Positions 1-10,290 of a DNA stretch of 64,000 nucleotides are shown in pieces (position 1 is the stretch's first letter; each line of letters opens with the position of its first letter). The translations under genes were made by a program, and so were the position numbers. The notes under the pieces are model-generated. The model was given only the letters and a program-made list of their open reading frames with translations. It ran no database searches and was not told the origin of the DNA. Source of the stretch: Anaerolineales bacterium (GTDB lineage Bacteria; Chloroflexota; Anaerolineae; Anaerolineales; Villigracilaceae); contig CP129480.1 in NCBI GenBank assembly GCA_030583885.1, positions 1,240,001 to 1,304,000 on the forward strand, in the 5' to 3' direction.

Positions 1-489
1 GTGGCGGAAGCGGCGGAATTCCGCACCGGACATGAGACAGCCGTCCACGATGGAGGCGTGGTTGATCTTGTCCGAGAAGATATAATCGCCGCGTCCCATT
101 AAAGTGGAGATCACAGTGAGATTGGTCACATACCCCGATGTATAGGTGATCGCAGTTTCCGTATGCTTGAAATTTGCAATTGTCTCTTCCAGTTCATTGT
201 GCAGGGTCAGCGTTCCGGCCAGGGTGCGGACGCCGTTCGTGCCGGTGCCCCACTGGTCCACGGCTTTTTTGGCAGCTTCGTTAATGCGCGGGTGGCCGAC
301 CAGGCCCAGATAGGAATATGAAGCGTACATTCCCATCACCCGTCCATTGACACGTACCTTCATCCCATCCAAAAGCTCTTCAACGGGCTGGTTGTAAAAA
401 TAATAATCGTGGTCTTTCATGGTGCTTACGCGCGTCTTAAGGGCGGCGATGCGCCGTGTCGCGGCATTGTCCGTGTTATGAATATCCAT
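1..489 (-). CDS. AONS/KBL-type PLP-dependent acyltransferase, N-terminal part
   Basis: The frame is open from an ATG at 489 to the window edge, giving the first 163 residues; the rest lies outside. The visible part has the start of the alpha-oxoamine synthase fold (2-amino-3-ketobutyrate CoA ligase, 8-amino-7-oxononanoate synthase and relatives), which condense an acyl-CoA with an amino acid using pyridoxal phosphate. Landmarks are YSYLGLVGHPRI, the glycine-rich TGTNGVRTLAGTLTLHNELE, and DKINHASIVDG. A strong GGAGG lies 8 bases before the start. The catalytic lysine is outside the window, so the exact substrate (glycine, alanine or serine) cannot be chosen. It is transcribed in the same direction as ligA but upstream/downstream linkage is not evident. 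Confidence 0.88.
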   Translation of the reverse strand, partial: MDIHNTDNAATRRIAALKTRVSTMKDHDYYFYNQPVEELLDGMKVRVNGRVMGMYASYSYLGLVGHPRINEAAKKAVDQWGTGTNGVRTLAGTLTLHNELEETIANFKHTETAITYTSGYVTNLTVISTLMGRGDYIFSDKINHASIVDGCLMSGAEFRRFRH

Positions 490-558
490 TTAAGTCCTCC
501 GAAACAGAATGGCGTAAGTGTAGTCGAGGGGAAAGTTTCTGTCCAGTTGAAGAAAAAA

Positions 559-3038
<2,480 letters not shown>

Positions 3039-3064
3039 GGCGACCTCTTTCAGCCGGAACTGCC

Positions 3065-3820
3065 TTAATCCTTAATCTGGTCAACGAGACTGCGCAAACC
3101 CTTGGTCACAATGTTGTCCGGGAAGCGGATGGAGAAAATGCCGGAGCTGGCAAGTGTCATCATTTCATCGGAATGCGGCAGCACGGCACCGACTTTCGCG
3201 CCATACGTCTGTTCCACGCGGGTGCGCACATCATCAAAATCAAACGTGGTGGGGACTTTGTTGACCAGCATGAGCATGTTCGGCACATCGAGTTTCTTGG
3301 CAACATCCACCGTGACGGCGGTGCCTTGGTAGTCCTGCGAGTCCGGGCGCAGGATGATGACCAGGGCGTTGGAAATGGCGATGGAAAGCAGGGTTTCCTC
3401 GTTAAGACCCGGGTGTGTGTCGATCAGGAGATAGTCGAGCTTAAGTTTTTCAACGACATCACGGAAGCCGTCATTGAGCAGGCCGACATCATATCCTTCC
3501 CGCAGGATGCGCGCGATCTCGCCGGCTTTAATGCTGGATGGGATCAGGAAAATCTGTCCCTTGATCTCGCCGCCGACATGCCCCGTGACATCGTGCGCCG
3601 CATCTTCAATAGTGCATTTTCCCCACAGGTAATCGTTCAGGGAGTGAACCATTTCTGATTCGTCCAGATTGAACAACACGTGAATACCCGGGGATGCAAT
3701 GTCTGTATCCACAACCCCGACGCGTGCCCCATCCATCGCCAGGAGCGCTGCGATATTGGCCGTGGTGTTGGATTTCCCGGTTCCTCCACGAAACGAGTGA
3801 ATCGATATGATTTTGGACAT
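3065..3820 (-). CDS. MinD/ParA-like P-loop ATPase (paralogue 1)
   Basis: A 251-residue SIMIBI-class ATPase of the MinD/ParA type. The start codon at 3820 (MSKIISIHSF) follows a GGAGAGGG site; the open frame extends further but without homology. The nucleotide loop is FRGGTGKSNTT: the glycine pattern of the deviant Walker A is kept but the signature lysine (KGG) is arginine (RGG). Walker A', VGVVDTDIASPG, and the switch II/Walker B region LLIDTHPGLNEETL are intact. Its closest relative in the window is the paralogue at 8849-9634, with the same RGG change. Family role: dimerising molecular switch that positions partners on membrane or DNA; here the target is unknown. The gene has its own sigma70-like promoter. 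Confidence 0.93.
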   Translation of the reverse strand: MSKIISIHSFRGGTGKSNTTANIAALLAMDGARVGVVDTDIASPGIHVLFNLDESEMVHSLNDYLWGKCTIEDAAHDVTGHVGGEIKGQIFLIPSSIKAGEIARILREGYDVGLLNDGFRDVVEKLKLDYLLIDTHPGLNEETLLSIAISNALVIILRPDSQDYQGTAVTVDVAKKLDVPNMLMLVNKVPTTFDFDDVRTRVEQTYGAKVGAVLPHSDEMMTLASSGIFSIRFPDNIVTKGLRSLVDQIKD

Positions 3821-3871
3821 CTTCCCTCTCCAAGTTTGTGATAGGCTTGCCAAAACAGAGATATTGGGGTG

Positions 3872-3899
3872 ATTATAGCCTAACTAACCTGAAAGTCAA
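3872..3899 (-). promoter_or_regulatory. sigma70-like promoter of the MinD-like gene
   Basis: On the minus strand TTGACT (3899-3894) and TATAAT (3877-3872) are separated by 16 bases. The predicted start near 3865 leaves a leader of about 45 bases that contains the ribosome site of the gene starting at 3820. Confidence 0.65.
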
Positions 3900-3996
3900 T
3901 TCCCTACTTTTCCTTCGCCCTTTATGATATATTCATCGGAACCTTTTTAGGAACACCCAGAACAACCCTATTTTATGCCTTTCAACCACTAATTTT

Positions 3997-4551
3997 ATGG
4001 AACACACATCCAGCCCAATACCCCCGGACGCCAGCGATGAAATTCTGATCCAGCACTTCAAGGCTGGCAGAGTGGAAGCCTTCGACCTGCTGTATTACCG
4101 CCATCTTCCGAACGTTTACAAGCGGGTGCGCTATGTGGTCCCTGAAAATGACGTGGAAGATGTGACCCAGGAGATATTCATCGCCGCCTTGAAATCGATC
4201 ACATCGTTCCGCGGAGATTCGAAATTTGGAACGTGGCTTCGCACGCTGACGAACCATAAGGTGGCCGAGTTTTATCGAAAACGCACGCGCAAGCAGGAGC
4301 CGCCGCTGGCCTCGCTCTCTGAAGCATCCGGTGCAACGGCGGGTAACACATCCATGGCAATGGACGAGAGGATCTCCTTTCACCGGGCGCTCCAGGTCCT
4401 GCCTGAGAATTACAGGGAAGTCATCCTCCTTCGCTTTGCGGAAGACATGCAGTTCAATGAAATTGCCGAATTTACAAACCAGAACCTTGAAGCAACCAAA
4501 TCCCTCTTTCGCAGAGCCATTGCCGCGCTTCGCACTCATCTGGAAAAATAA
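3997..4551 (+). CDS. ECF-family RNA polymerase sigma factor
   Basis: A 184-residue extracytoplasmic-function sigma factor. Region 2 is seen as FDLLYYRHLPNVYKRVRYVV...DVEDVTQEIFIAALKSI...FRGDSKFGTWLRTLTNHKV and region 4 as ALQVLPENYREVILLRFAEDMQFNEIAEF...LEATKSLFRRAIAALR. It redirects RNA polymerase to a stress or envelope regulon. The next gene begins one base after its stop and encodes a membrane protein that is the probable regulator. A PrsW-type protease gene follows nearby, the protease type that releases such sigma factors in Bacillus. No clear SD precedes the ATG. Confidence 0.95.
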   Translation: MEHTSSPIPPDASDEILIQHFKAGRVEAFDLLYYRHLPNVYKRVRYVVPENDVEDVTQEIFIAALKSITSFRGDSKFGTWLRTLTNHKVAEFYRKRTRKQEPPLASLSEASGATAGNTSMAMDERISFHRALQVLPENYREVILLRFAEDMQFNEIAEFTNQNLEATKSLFRRAIAALRTHLEK

Positions 4552-4552
4552 T

Positions 4553-5020
4553 ATGCAACAACCTGAAAAACATCCCTATTCGATGCAAGATGAGCGCCTG
4601 GCGGATTTTACCGATCACGTGCTGGCAGGGAACGTGGAGAAAACCGCCTCAAGCCTGGACGATGAACTGTTTCATCTCAAGGAAACGGTCCTCCGTTTGA
4701 GCCGGGCCACCCCCCCTGCCCCGCTGGAGGATGCCTCTGTCAAACAAATGTACGTGCGCCTCAAAGCCCGCGTTCGCCGTGAGGAATTGTTGGAGAAACC
4801 ATCTGTTTGGAAGAAATGGTTTGGCAGGGAATTCCCCCAAAAACTTGGGCTGGCGTTTGCCGTTCTCGTCGTTTTAGTTGTGCTGGTTGTCAGCACCCCG
4901 TCGATCACCCCTTCCGGCTCGTCCACAACAGGGGCGGCATCCAATCCAGTTAATTACTTTATAGCGGTTGGGCTGGCAGGCATGCTTCTCGTCATTTTTT
5001 GGATCATACGCCGCAAATAA
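4553..5020 (+). CDS. putative membrane regulator (anti-sigma-like) of the ECF factor
   Basis: A 155-residue protein whose ATG at 4553 comes one base after the sigma-factor stop, so the two are almost certainly co-translated. Residues 1-100 are a soluble helical region; two hydrophobic segments follow (LGLAFAVLVVLVVLVVS and FIAVGLAGMLLVIFWII), the last ending in RRK. This cytoplasm-in, membrane-C-terminal layout is typical of anti-sigma factors, but the HxxxCxxC zinc motif of the ZAS class is missing. Role inferred from position and topology only. Confidence 0.72.
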   Translation: MQQPEKHPYSMQDERLADFTDHVLAGNVEKTASSLDDELFHLKETVLRLSRATPPAPLEDASVKQMYVRLKARVRREELLEKPSVWKKWFGREFPQKLGLAFAVLVVLVVLVVSTPSITPSGSSTTGAASNPVNYFIAVGLAGMLLVIFWIIRRK

Positions 5021-5121
5021 AGGTATCCCTATTTCACGGCGTTAATCATGTCTGGATTATTCGGATTGAGCTCTGAAAATTTTGAATAACCCGACAATTT
5101 TAATGAATGAAAGGAAAAAAA

Positions 5122-6888
5122 ATGAACATTTCAAAAAAGAAAAAGAATAACAGGATGCGAGGCCTTTTCGTCATTGTTGCGCTGGTGGCTATTTTGTCGC
5201 TTGTGCTTTCTGCCTGTGCGCCTGCGCAGGGTCTTGAAGGCAGTGGTGGTGGCAACCAAGGCGGCGGTGGCAATCAGGGCGGGGGAGGCGGCAACCAAGG
5301 CGGCGGTGGCAATCAGGGCGGGGGAGGCGGCAACCAGGGCGGCGGCGGTGGCGGCAACCAGGGCGGCGGCGGTGGCGGCAACCAGGGCAGTGGCGGCAAC
5401 CAGGGCGGCGGCGGTGGCGGCAACCAGGGCGGCGGCGGTGGCGGCAACCAGGGCGGCGGCGGTGGCGGCAGTCAGGGCAGTGGTGGCGGTGGCAACCAGG
5501 GCGGCGGCGGCGGCAATCAGGGCGGCGGATCCGGACCCAGTCAACCCGGCACCGGTGATCCAAATACCCAAAACCCCGGTGGAGTGGATGTACGCGGCTC
5601 GAAACAAGATCCCTCCGACCCGTGTTTGGATGAAAACCAACTCCCCTGCGGTCAAGGGGATCATGGCAGGGGCAATCCTGTAAAGGGCAGTCTGCATGCC
5701 AATTGTCGGGCCGCCCAAGGTGAAGTAGATCCGGTTTGTACTCCGAAGGATATTCTCCCGCCTCCAAATGACCCGCCGGTCAATCCTCCTCCCGGTGACC
5801 CCCCAGTGGTTGATCCTCCTACAATTGATCCTCCCATTCTGCCTCCTCCTCCGATTGTACAAGTCCCCCCGGCACCCCCGGTGGAGTATGTGAAGAATCA
5901 GCAAGGCGTGGATGTTCCCGCCTGCCCGAACTGGATCGTTTTCCACTCCTTCCGCTCGGGCACTCTGGATGTCTTTCGTCTTGACGGCATCGAAGGATTG
6001 GGAAGTATTGAGGCGATCAACCTGAGCAAAGGCAATTCAATGGACTCGCGTCCCAGCCGTTCACTGAACAATGAATGGGTGGTATTCCAGAGCGACCGTG
6101 ACGGCAATGTTGAGTTGTATCTGACAGACAGCCAGGGCAAATCACAAAATCGCCTGACCCAAACCAATTCGAATAATATCAATGCAATGTTTGGTCCGGA
6201 CAACCAGTCCATAATCTACCAGAGTGACCGCAACGGAAATTGGGACATCTTCCTGTTGAACAAGGATACCGGCCAGGAAGTGCAGTTGACCTCGGATGCG
6301 GCAGATGATGTCAATCCCTTCTGGTCTCCGGACAGGAATTGGATCACATTCCAGTCAAATCGTACAGGCTCCTGGAATGTGTACATATTTAATGTTTCCA
6401 CTGGTACGGAATACCAGGTAACATCCTTCTCGAACGATGTATTGTTCCCAAGCTGGTCGCCGAACGGCAAGCAGCTGGCTTTCTTCGTCAATGTTACCGG
6501 CACTTGGGATCTGTACGTTTCAGACCTGCAGGGCAAAGCCTTCAAACAAATCTCCATTGGCGGAAATGCCGGGAATGCGACATGGTCGCCGGAAGGAAAC
6601 CGCATCGCATATCAGTTGACAATTGGCGGCAACACCGACATATTCACCTACGACTTGAAGACCAACACTGAATATCAATTGACCGATTTCGGTGGCGCGG
6701 ACTCGTCCCCTTCATGGAATTGCGGCGGTACGGATGTCTCTTTCACCTCCACACGCAATGGTGATCCGAACATCTATTCAACCTGGTGGCAGGGCGGCAG
6801 TGATATTTACGAGATCACCAGCCATCCATCCACTGACAAGTGGTCGCAATGGTCGCCGTCTAAGGAGCCAGGCTCTCGCGGTTATTAA
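5122..6888 (+). CDS. lipoprotein with Gly-rich repeat, Pro-rich linker and TolB-like propeller
   Basis: A 588-residue secreted lipoprotein. A Lys-rich N-terminus and hydrophobic stretch end in the lipobox LSAC. Next comes a low-complexity run of NQGGGGG-like units (about 95 residues), a proline/aspartate linker (PPPGDPP...), and a C-terminal beta-propeller made of about seven WD40-like/TolB blades with the recurring WSP.G..I.FQS.R.G..D.. pattern. ATG 5122 is preferred over 5107 because AAAGGA lies at a proper distance from it. Located after the sigma/anti-sigma pair and thus a candidate regulon member. A strong terminator follows. The propeller probably binds a protein or glycan on the cell surface; ligand unknown. 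Confidence 0.9.
   Translation: MNISKKKKNNRMRGLFVIVALVAILSLVLSACAPAQGLEGSGGGNQGGGGNQGGGGGNQGGGGNQGGGGGNQGGGGGGNQGGGGGGNQGSGGNQGGGGGGNQGGGGGGNQGGGGGGSQGSGGGGNQGGGGGNQGGGSGPSQPGTGDPNTQNPGGVDVRGSKQDPSDPCLDENQLPCGQGDHGRGNPVKGSLHANCRAAQGEVDPVCTPKDILPPPNDPPVNPPPGDPPVVDPPTIDPPILPPPPIVQVPPAPPVEYVKNQQGVDVPACPNWIVFHSFRSGTLDVFRLDGIEGLGSIEAINLSKGNSMDSRPSRSLNNEWVVFQSDRDGNVELYLTDSQGKSQNRLTQTNSNNINAMFGPDNQSIIYQSDRNGNWDIFLLNKDTGQEVQLTSDAADDVNPFWSPDRNWITFQSNRTGSWNVYIFNVSTGTEYQVTSFSNDVLFPSWSPNGKQLAFFVNVTGTWDLYVSDLQGKAFKQISIGGNAGNATWSPEGNRIAYQLTIGGNTDIFTYDLKTNTEYQLTDFGGADSSPSWNCGGTDVSFTSTRNGDPNIYSTWWQGGSDIYEITSHPSTDKWSQWSPSKEPGSRGY
5242..5532 (+). repeat. in-frame tandem repeat coding for Gly-rich segment
   Basis: About fifteen imperfect tandem copies of units of 12-21 bases (mostly a 21-base ggc/ggt-rich unit around aaccag) encode NQGGGGG-type heptads. 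All length differences are multiples of three, so the frame is kept. Such an array is prone to slippage and could vary in copy number between strains. Confidence 0.9.
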
Positions 6889-6898
6889 TTTGATGTGA

Positions 6899-6942
6899 TG
6901 GAAGCGGCAACAGCCAGACTTGTTGCCGCTTCCATTTTATTA
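6899..6942 (+). terminator. Rho-independent terminator
   Basis: Perfect 14-base arms (6899-6912 and 6921-6934) with an 8-base loop followed by TTTTATTATTT, directly after the propeller lipoprotein gene. Confidence 0.9.
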
Positions 6943-6975
6943 TTTAGCTTCCTTGCAGGTCATTTATAGATACGG

Positions 6976-6981
6976 TATTAT
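6976..6981 (+). promoter_or_regulatory. -10 box of the PrsW gene (leaderless)
   Basis: TATTAT followed by six bases (TCCCCC) and the ATG at 6988; no ribosome site is present, consistent with a leaderless message. Confidence 0.5.
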
Positions 6982-6987
6982 TCCCCC

Positions 6988-8094
6988 ATGATGATTGCCA
7001 TTTCGCTGGGTATTGCATTTCTTGTCCCCCCCCTTTTTTTGCTGGTCCTGCGCAGGCTGAACCTGTATCGCACGGGCAAATATTACATTAATTTCCTTAC
7101 GTTGATCTGGGGTCTGGTTGCCTATTATTTTGCAGCGCAGATCAACCCTGCCATGGTCAATGCCGGCTGGGTCACCTGGGACCAGGTTGTACGCATCACC
7201 GCGCCCATTGTGGAAGAACTGCTGAAGGCCCTGATCCTGATCTACCTCGTTCAGCGCGCTGACTTTAATTATGTCGTGGATGGCGCACTCTATGGGTTTG
7301 GGGCGGGAATAGGTTTTGCCATTATTGAAAACTACGAATATGTGATGGGAAACCCCGAGATCGCGCTGACGGTTGCTGTGGCGCGTGTATTCTCCACCAA
7401 CCTGGTCCATGCCACGGCAAGCGGGTTGATCGGCACGGCGCTGGCCTACCGGCGGGGTGATTCCGGTTCGCGGGGCTGGCTGGTTGTTCTATTTGGTTAT
7501 ATCTTTTCAATATCCATTCATATGGCATTCAATACAATGGTCAGTGCGGGCACCTTCCTGGTATTTGCGGTCATTTTTGGCGCCGTGGGGTTTGGCTTGA
7601 TCTGGTTTGTGATCAAGCGCGGACTTAACGTTCAGAAGGACTGGATGCAGGAAAAACTGGCCACCGGTGACGACCGCGTTACCCGGCAGGAAGTGAAAGC
7701 CATTCAGAATATCGAGGAGTTGAGGGAATTGCTCATTCCCGTGGGGAAACAGTTTGGTGCGGACAAGGTCCCAATGGTTGAGAAAATCATCCTTAATCAG
7801 GCCGAGATGGGCATAAAGCGAAAATTACTTGAGTCGACACCGAATGAAAGTAAAAGAGCCGAGATCGGGAAGATCATCGATGCCCTCGAAAAGGAAGTGG
7901 ATGTTCTGCGGAACGAGGTCGGTTTTTACTGCATGATGTTTGTGAGAAGCGTGTATCTTTCCGCGGATGTAAAGATTTGGAACGCGATCAATCTCCGGGT
8001 TGCCGAGTCAAGTACAGGTCAAAAAGGTGGCGGATTGTGGGACCGCGCCTCCAGTCGTGTACAATCATCCAGGTCAGAGGAGGATGAAGGTTGA
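6988..8094 (+). CDS. PrsW-family intramembrane metalloprotease
   Basis: A 368-residue polytopic membrane protein. The PrsW core is seen in order: EELLKALILI (EExxK zinc/catalytic motif), the glycine-rich helix FGAGIGFAIIENYEY with the conserved ExxE-like element, NLVHATASGLIG with its histidine, and HMAFNTMVS. Residues about 215-368 are a soluble, helical extension rich in charged residues, not present in the Bacillus enzyme. PrsW cleaves anti-sigma factors in Bacillus subtilis (established there). Here the nearest candidate substrate is the membrane protein at 4553-5020. The stop overlaps the TTG start of the cNMP-binding gene by four bases, so the two are translationally coupled. Confidence 0.88.
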   Translation: MMIAISLGIAFLVPPLFLLVLRRLNLYRTGKYYINFLTLIWGLVAYYFAAQINPAMVNAGWVTWDQVVRITAPIVEELLKALILIYLVQRADFNYVVDGALYGFGAGIGFAIIENYEYVMGNPEIALTVAVARVFSTNLVHATASGLIGTALAYRRGDSGSRGWLVVLFGYIFSISIHMAFNTMVSAGTFLVFAVIFGAVGFGLIWFVIKRGLNVQKDWMQEKLATGDDRVTRQEVKAIQNIEELRELLIPVGKQFGADKVPMVEKIILNQAEMGIKRKLLESTPNESKRAEIGKIIDALEKEVDVLRNEVGFYCMMFVRSVYLSADVKIWNAINLRVAESSTGQKGGGLWDRASSRVQSSRSEEDEG

Positions 8095-8825
8095 GCAAAG
8101 ATATCCTTGAACACTTGAAAAAGACGAGTATATTTAGCGGACTTACGGATGACGTGCTTGCCGATGTCGCCCAAAAGGCATCCACGCGCATGCTGGCGAG
8201 AGGTGATATTCTGATGAAAAAAGGGGATGTGGGTGATTCTCTTTTTCTTATCCAACACGGCTGGGTGAAGATCGTGACCGAGGATTCGAAGGGGGATGAG
8301 TTGATCATCAACAAATGCGGTCCCGGGGAGACGATCGGTGAAATGGCTCTGCTTGACCGCAGTACGCGCTCCGCCACTGTGATCGCCCTGGAAGACGCGC
8401 AAGTTTTGGAATTGAAGCAGGATGTTTTTGAAAGGATACTTAACCAGCGCCCGGATGTTTCCCTTTCGATCATTCGCAGTTATTCGGACCGCCTGCGTTT
8501 TTCCACCACGTATATTGAAAAGGCCATTGACTGGTCGCAAAAGATTGCTGAAGGCGATTACTCCTTCATTGAACAGACGCAGCCGTCGGCGGTGAACACC
8601 AATTCCGATGATGACAAGGCTGCGCAGCTGCTCTCCGCGTTCTTTGCCATGGTGCACAAGGTGAAAGAGCGTGAAGACGGTTTGAAACAACAGCTTGAAA
8701 AGCTTACTTTTGAGATCGACCAGGCACGCCGAAAACAGGAGTTTGAAGAGATTACCGGCACGGAGTTTTATGCGCAGCTAAAGGAACAGGCACAGGCTTT
8801 GCGCAAGAAGCGCGCCCAGCAGTAA
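8091..8825 (+). CDS. cyclic-nucleotide-binding protein with coiled-coil tail
   Basis: A 244-residue protein starting at TTG 8091 (GAGGAGG seven bases ahead), overlapping the protease stop. Residues about 10-125 are a cNMP-binding beta-roll; the phosphate-binding cassette GETIGEMALLDRSTRSATV has the Glu and Arg needed to hold cAMP/cGMP. No CRP-type helix-turn-helix follows. Instead residues 140-244 are helical, ending in a tail (EIDQARRKQEFEEITGTEFY...) that matches the tail of the GAF protein at 14397-15287. So it is a cNMP sensor that probably acts through protein contacts, likely on the MinD-like ATPase encoded next. Confidence 0.93.
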   Translation: MSKDILEHLKKTSIFSGLTDDVLADVAQKASTRMLARGDILMKKGDVGDSLFLIQHGWVKIVTEDSKGDELIINKCGPGETIGEMALLDRSTRSATVIALEDAQVLELKQDVFERILNQRPDVSLSIIRSYSDRLRFSTTYIEKAIDWSQKIAEGDYSFIEQTQPSAVNTNSDDDKAAQLLSAFFAMVHKVKEREDGLKQQLEKLTFEIDQARRKQEFEEITGTEFYAQLKEQAQALRKKRAQQ

Positions 8826-8848
8826 CCACTTATCTATGCGGAGGCATT

Positions 8849-9634
8849 ATGAACAAAGGTAAAATCGTTTCCATCCATTCCTTTCGAGGCGGTACGGGAA
8901 AATCGAATACCACTGCCAACCTGGCGGCGCAGGTTGCCATGGCGGGCAAGCGTGTGGGCGTGGTGGATACGGATATCCAGTCTCCCGGCATTCACGTTCT
9001 ATTTGGCCTGGATGAGAATAAAATGGGAAAGACCATGAATGATTTCCTGCATGGAAAAGCCACCATTCGTGAAATCGGTTTTTCGATCGGGGAAAACACC
9101 GGCGGTGGAGCGGGACGCGATAAATTGGCCGGCAAGAATCTCTGGCTTTTTCCGTCCAGCATTCGCGGCCGTGAGATCAGCCAGATATTGAAGGAGGGGA
9201 TCGATTTCAACCGTCTGAACGAAGGCTTGCAAACTACGATCACGGAATTTGACCTGGATTATCTTTTTATTGATACACATCCCGGTTTGAACGAAGAGAC
9301 CCTGCTTTCCATCGCCACGTCGGATATTTTGATCATCATCCTGCGGCCCGATAACCAGGATTTACAGGGAACCTCCGTGACCGTTGACATTGCCCGCAGC
9401 CTCGATGTGCCGAACCTGATTCTGATGGTCAATAAGGCCCTGCCCAAATATGATTTTGTCGAACTCAAGAATGAGATCCAAAGCAAATTCAATGCGCCGG
9501 TGGCGGGCATTTTGCCGCTCTCCTTTGACCTTGCGGACAATGCCAGTAACGACCTGTTCTCCCTGAGCTTTCCGGAGCATGAATGGTCGAAGGCGTTGCG
9601 TGAAGTGGCGCAGGTAGTTCTCGCTGTGAAATAG
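8849..9634 (+). CDS. MinD/ParA-like P-loop ATPase (paralogue 2)
   Basis: A 261-residue ATPase closely similar throughout to the protein at 3065-3820. Nucleotide loop FRGGTGKSNTTANL (arginine in place of the signature lysine), VGVVDTDIQSPGIHVLFGLDE, and the Walker B/switch II FIDTHPGLNEETLLSIATSD are clear. It sits between the cNMP sensor (23-base gap) and the zinc-finger peptide (10-base gap) in a five-gene string 6988-10249. GGAGG precedes the ATG. Expected activity: ATP-dependent dimerisation and cargo positioning; whether Arg supports in-trans activation of hydrolysis is uncertain. Confidence 0.94.
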   Translation: MNKGKIVSIHSFRGGTGKSNTTANLAAQVAMAGKRVGVVDTDIQSPGIHVLFGLDENKMGKTMNDFLHGKATIREIGFSIGENTGGGAGRDKLAGKNLWLFPSSIRGREISQILKEGIDFNRLNEGLQTTITEFDLDYLFIDTHPGLNEETLLSIATSDILIIILRPDNQDLQGTSVTVDIARSLDVPNLILMVNKALPKYDFVELKNEIQSKFNAPVAGILPLSFDLADNASNDLFSLSFPEHEWSKALREVAQVVLAVK

Positions 9635-9644
9635 GAGCTGAAAC

Positions 9645-9857
9645 ATGAAATGCTGGCATTGTGAGGAAGCCGCCCGCGCCTCCTGTTCCTTTTGTGGACG
9701 GTTTGTGTGCAAAGACCACGCCGCTACCATGTCCACTTTTTTAACCATGTTCGTCGGCGCGAACAATACCCCCAAAGGTTTGGCAGTTGCGAATGTCATC
9801 TGGTGCGGCGAATGTGAACCGCAGCCCGAACCGATCAGCATGCCCGAACTTTATTGA
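9645..9857 (+). CDS. small zinc-finger protein (B-box-like)
   Basis: A 70-residue protein with cysteine/histidine pairs spaced like a B-box or LIM-type finger: CWHC at 3-6, CSFCGRFVCKDH at 14-25, and CGEC near residue 54. It likely binds zinc and serves as an adaptor. It lies between the MinD-like ATPase and the winged-helix-like gene. AGGAGCTGAAAC precedes the ATG. Named function unknown. Confidence 0.82.
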   Translation: MKCWHCEEAARASCSFCGRFVCKDHAATMSTFLTMFVGANNTPKGLAVANVIWCGECEPQPEPISMPELY

Positions 9858-9874
9858 TACTGAAAGAGGTTGCC

Positions 9875-10249
9875 ATGCCCGGAGTCTTTGATCGGTTGAA
9901 TAAAGAGATAGAGGATAAACAGCAGGAGGGAGGCATCACGCCTCTGGACCTGGCTGCACTGCCGCCCGCCCTGCGAAAGATCATGCGTCTGATGCTGCGC
10001 GAACTGCAGATGGATTACCCCAGACTGTGTGAGGCCATGGACGCCATGCCCGAGGCAGAGCGTCTCACCCGTGACGATTTGTCCGCCGCGCTTTCAACAT
10101 TAACCGAGCAGTTCTGGCTGGTTCGGATTGGGGAAGGGCGGAAAGCCATATACAAGGTGAACCTGCGCCGAAAAGAGGGCAGCAAGCTTATTGATGGCAT
10201 ATGGTCTGCGCTGGATGAAAAGTTGAAAGGGAAGCCGAAGGATACCTGA
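9875..10249 (+). CDS. winged-helix-like partner of MinD-type ATPase
   Basis: A 124-residue protein. The N-terminal linker (ITPLDLAALPPALRKIMRLMLREL) is followed by a MarR/winged-helix-like part: a helical pair, LTRDDLSAALSTLTEQFWLVRIGEGRKAIYKVNL (recognition-type helix and a beta-wing). The small gene next to the other MinD paralogue (2706-3038) has the same build. ATG 9875 is chosen because AGAGG lies five bases ahead; the frame reaches back to a TTG overlapping the zinc-finger stop. Last gene of the string, followed by a terminator. Role in DNA binding or as a docking domain is inferred. Confidence 0.82.
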   Translation: MPGVFDRLNKEIEDKQQEGGITPLDLAALPPALRKIMRLMLRELQMDYPRLCEAMDAMPEAERLTRDDLSAALSTLTEQFWLVRIGEGRKAIYKVNLRRKEGSKLIDGIWSALDEKLKGKPKDT

Positions 10250-10254
10250 AAAGA

Positions 10255-10290
10255 AAACGACGGGAGAAAAACCGTCGTTTTTTTATTTTT
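10255..10290 (+). terminator. Rho-independent terminator of the PrsW-MinD operon
   Basis: AAACGACGG / CCGTCGTTT hairpin followed by a run of T; lies between convergent genes and may serve both. Confidence 0.85.

Noticed and set aside
5242-5532. Tandem repeats considered as a CRISPR array
   Set aside because: Units are adjacent without unique spacers and encode in-frame Gly-rich heptads.
5131-5946. Long open frames on the minus strand and in another plus frame over the Gly-rich lipoprotein gene
   Set aside because: They are Ala- or His/Arg-rich shadows of the tandem repeat, with no homology or ribosome site; the lipoprotein frame has signal peptide and propeller.
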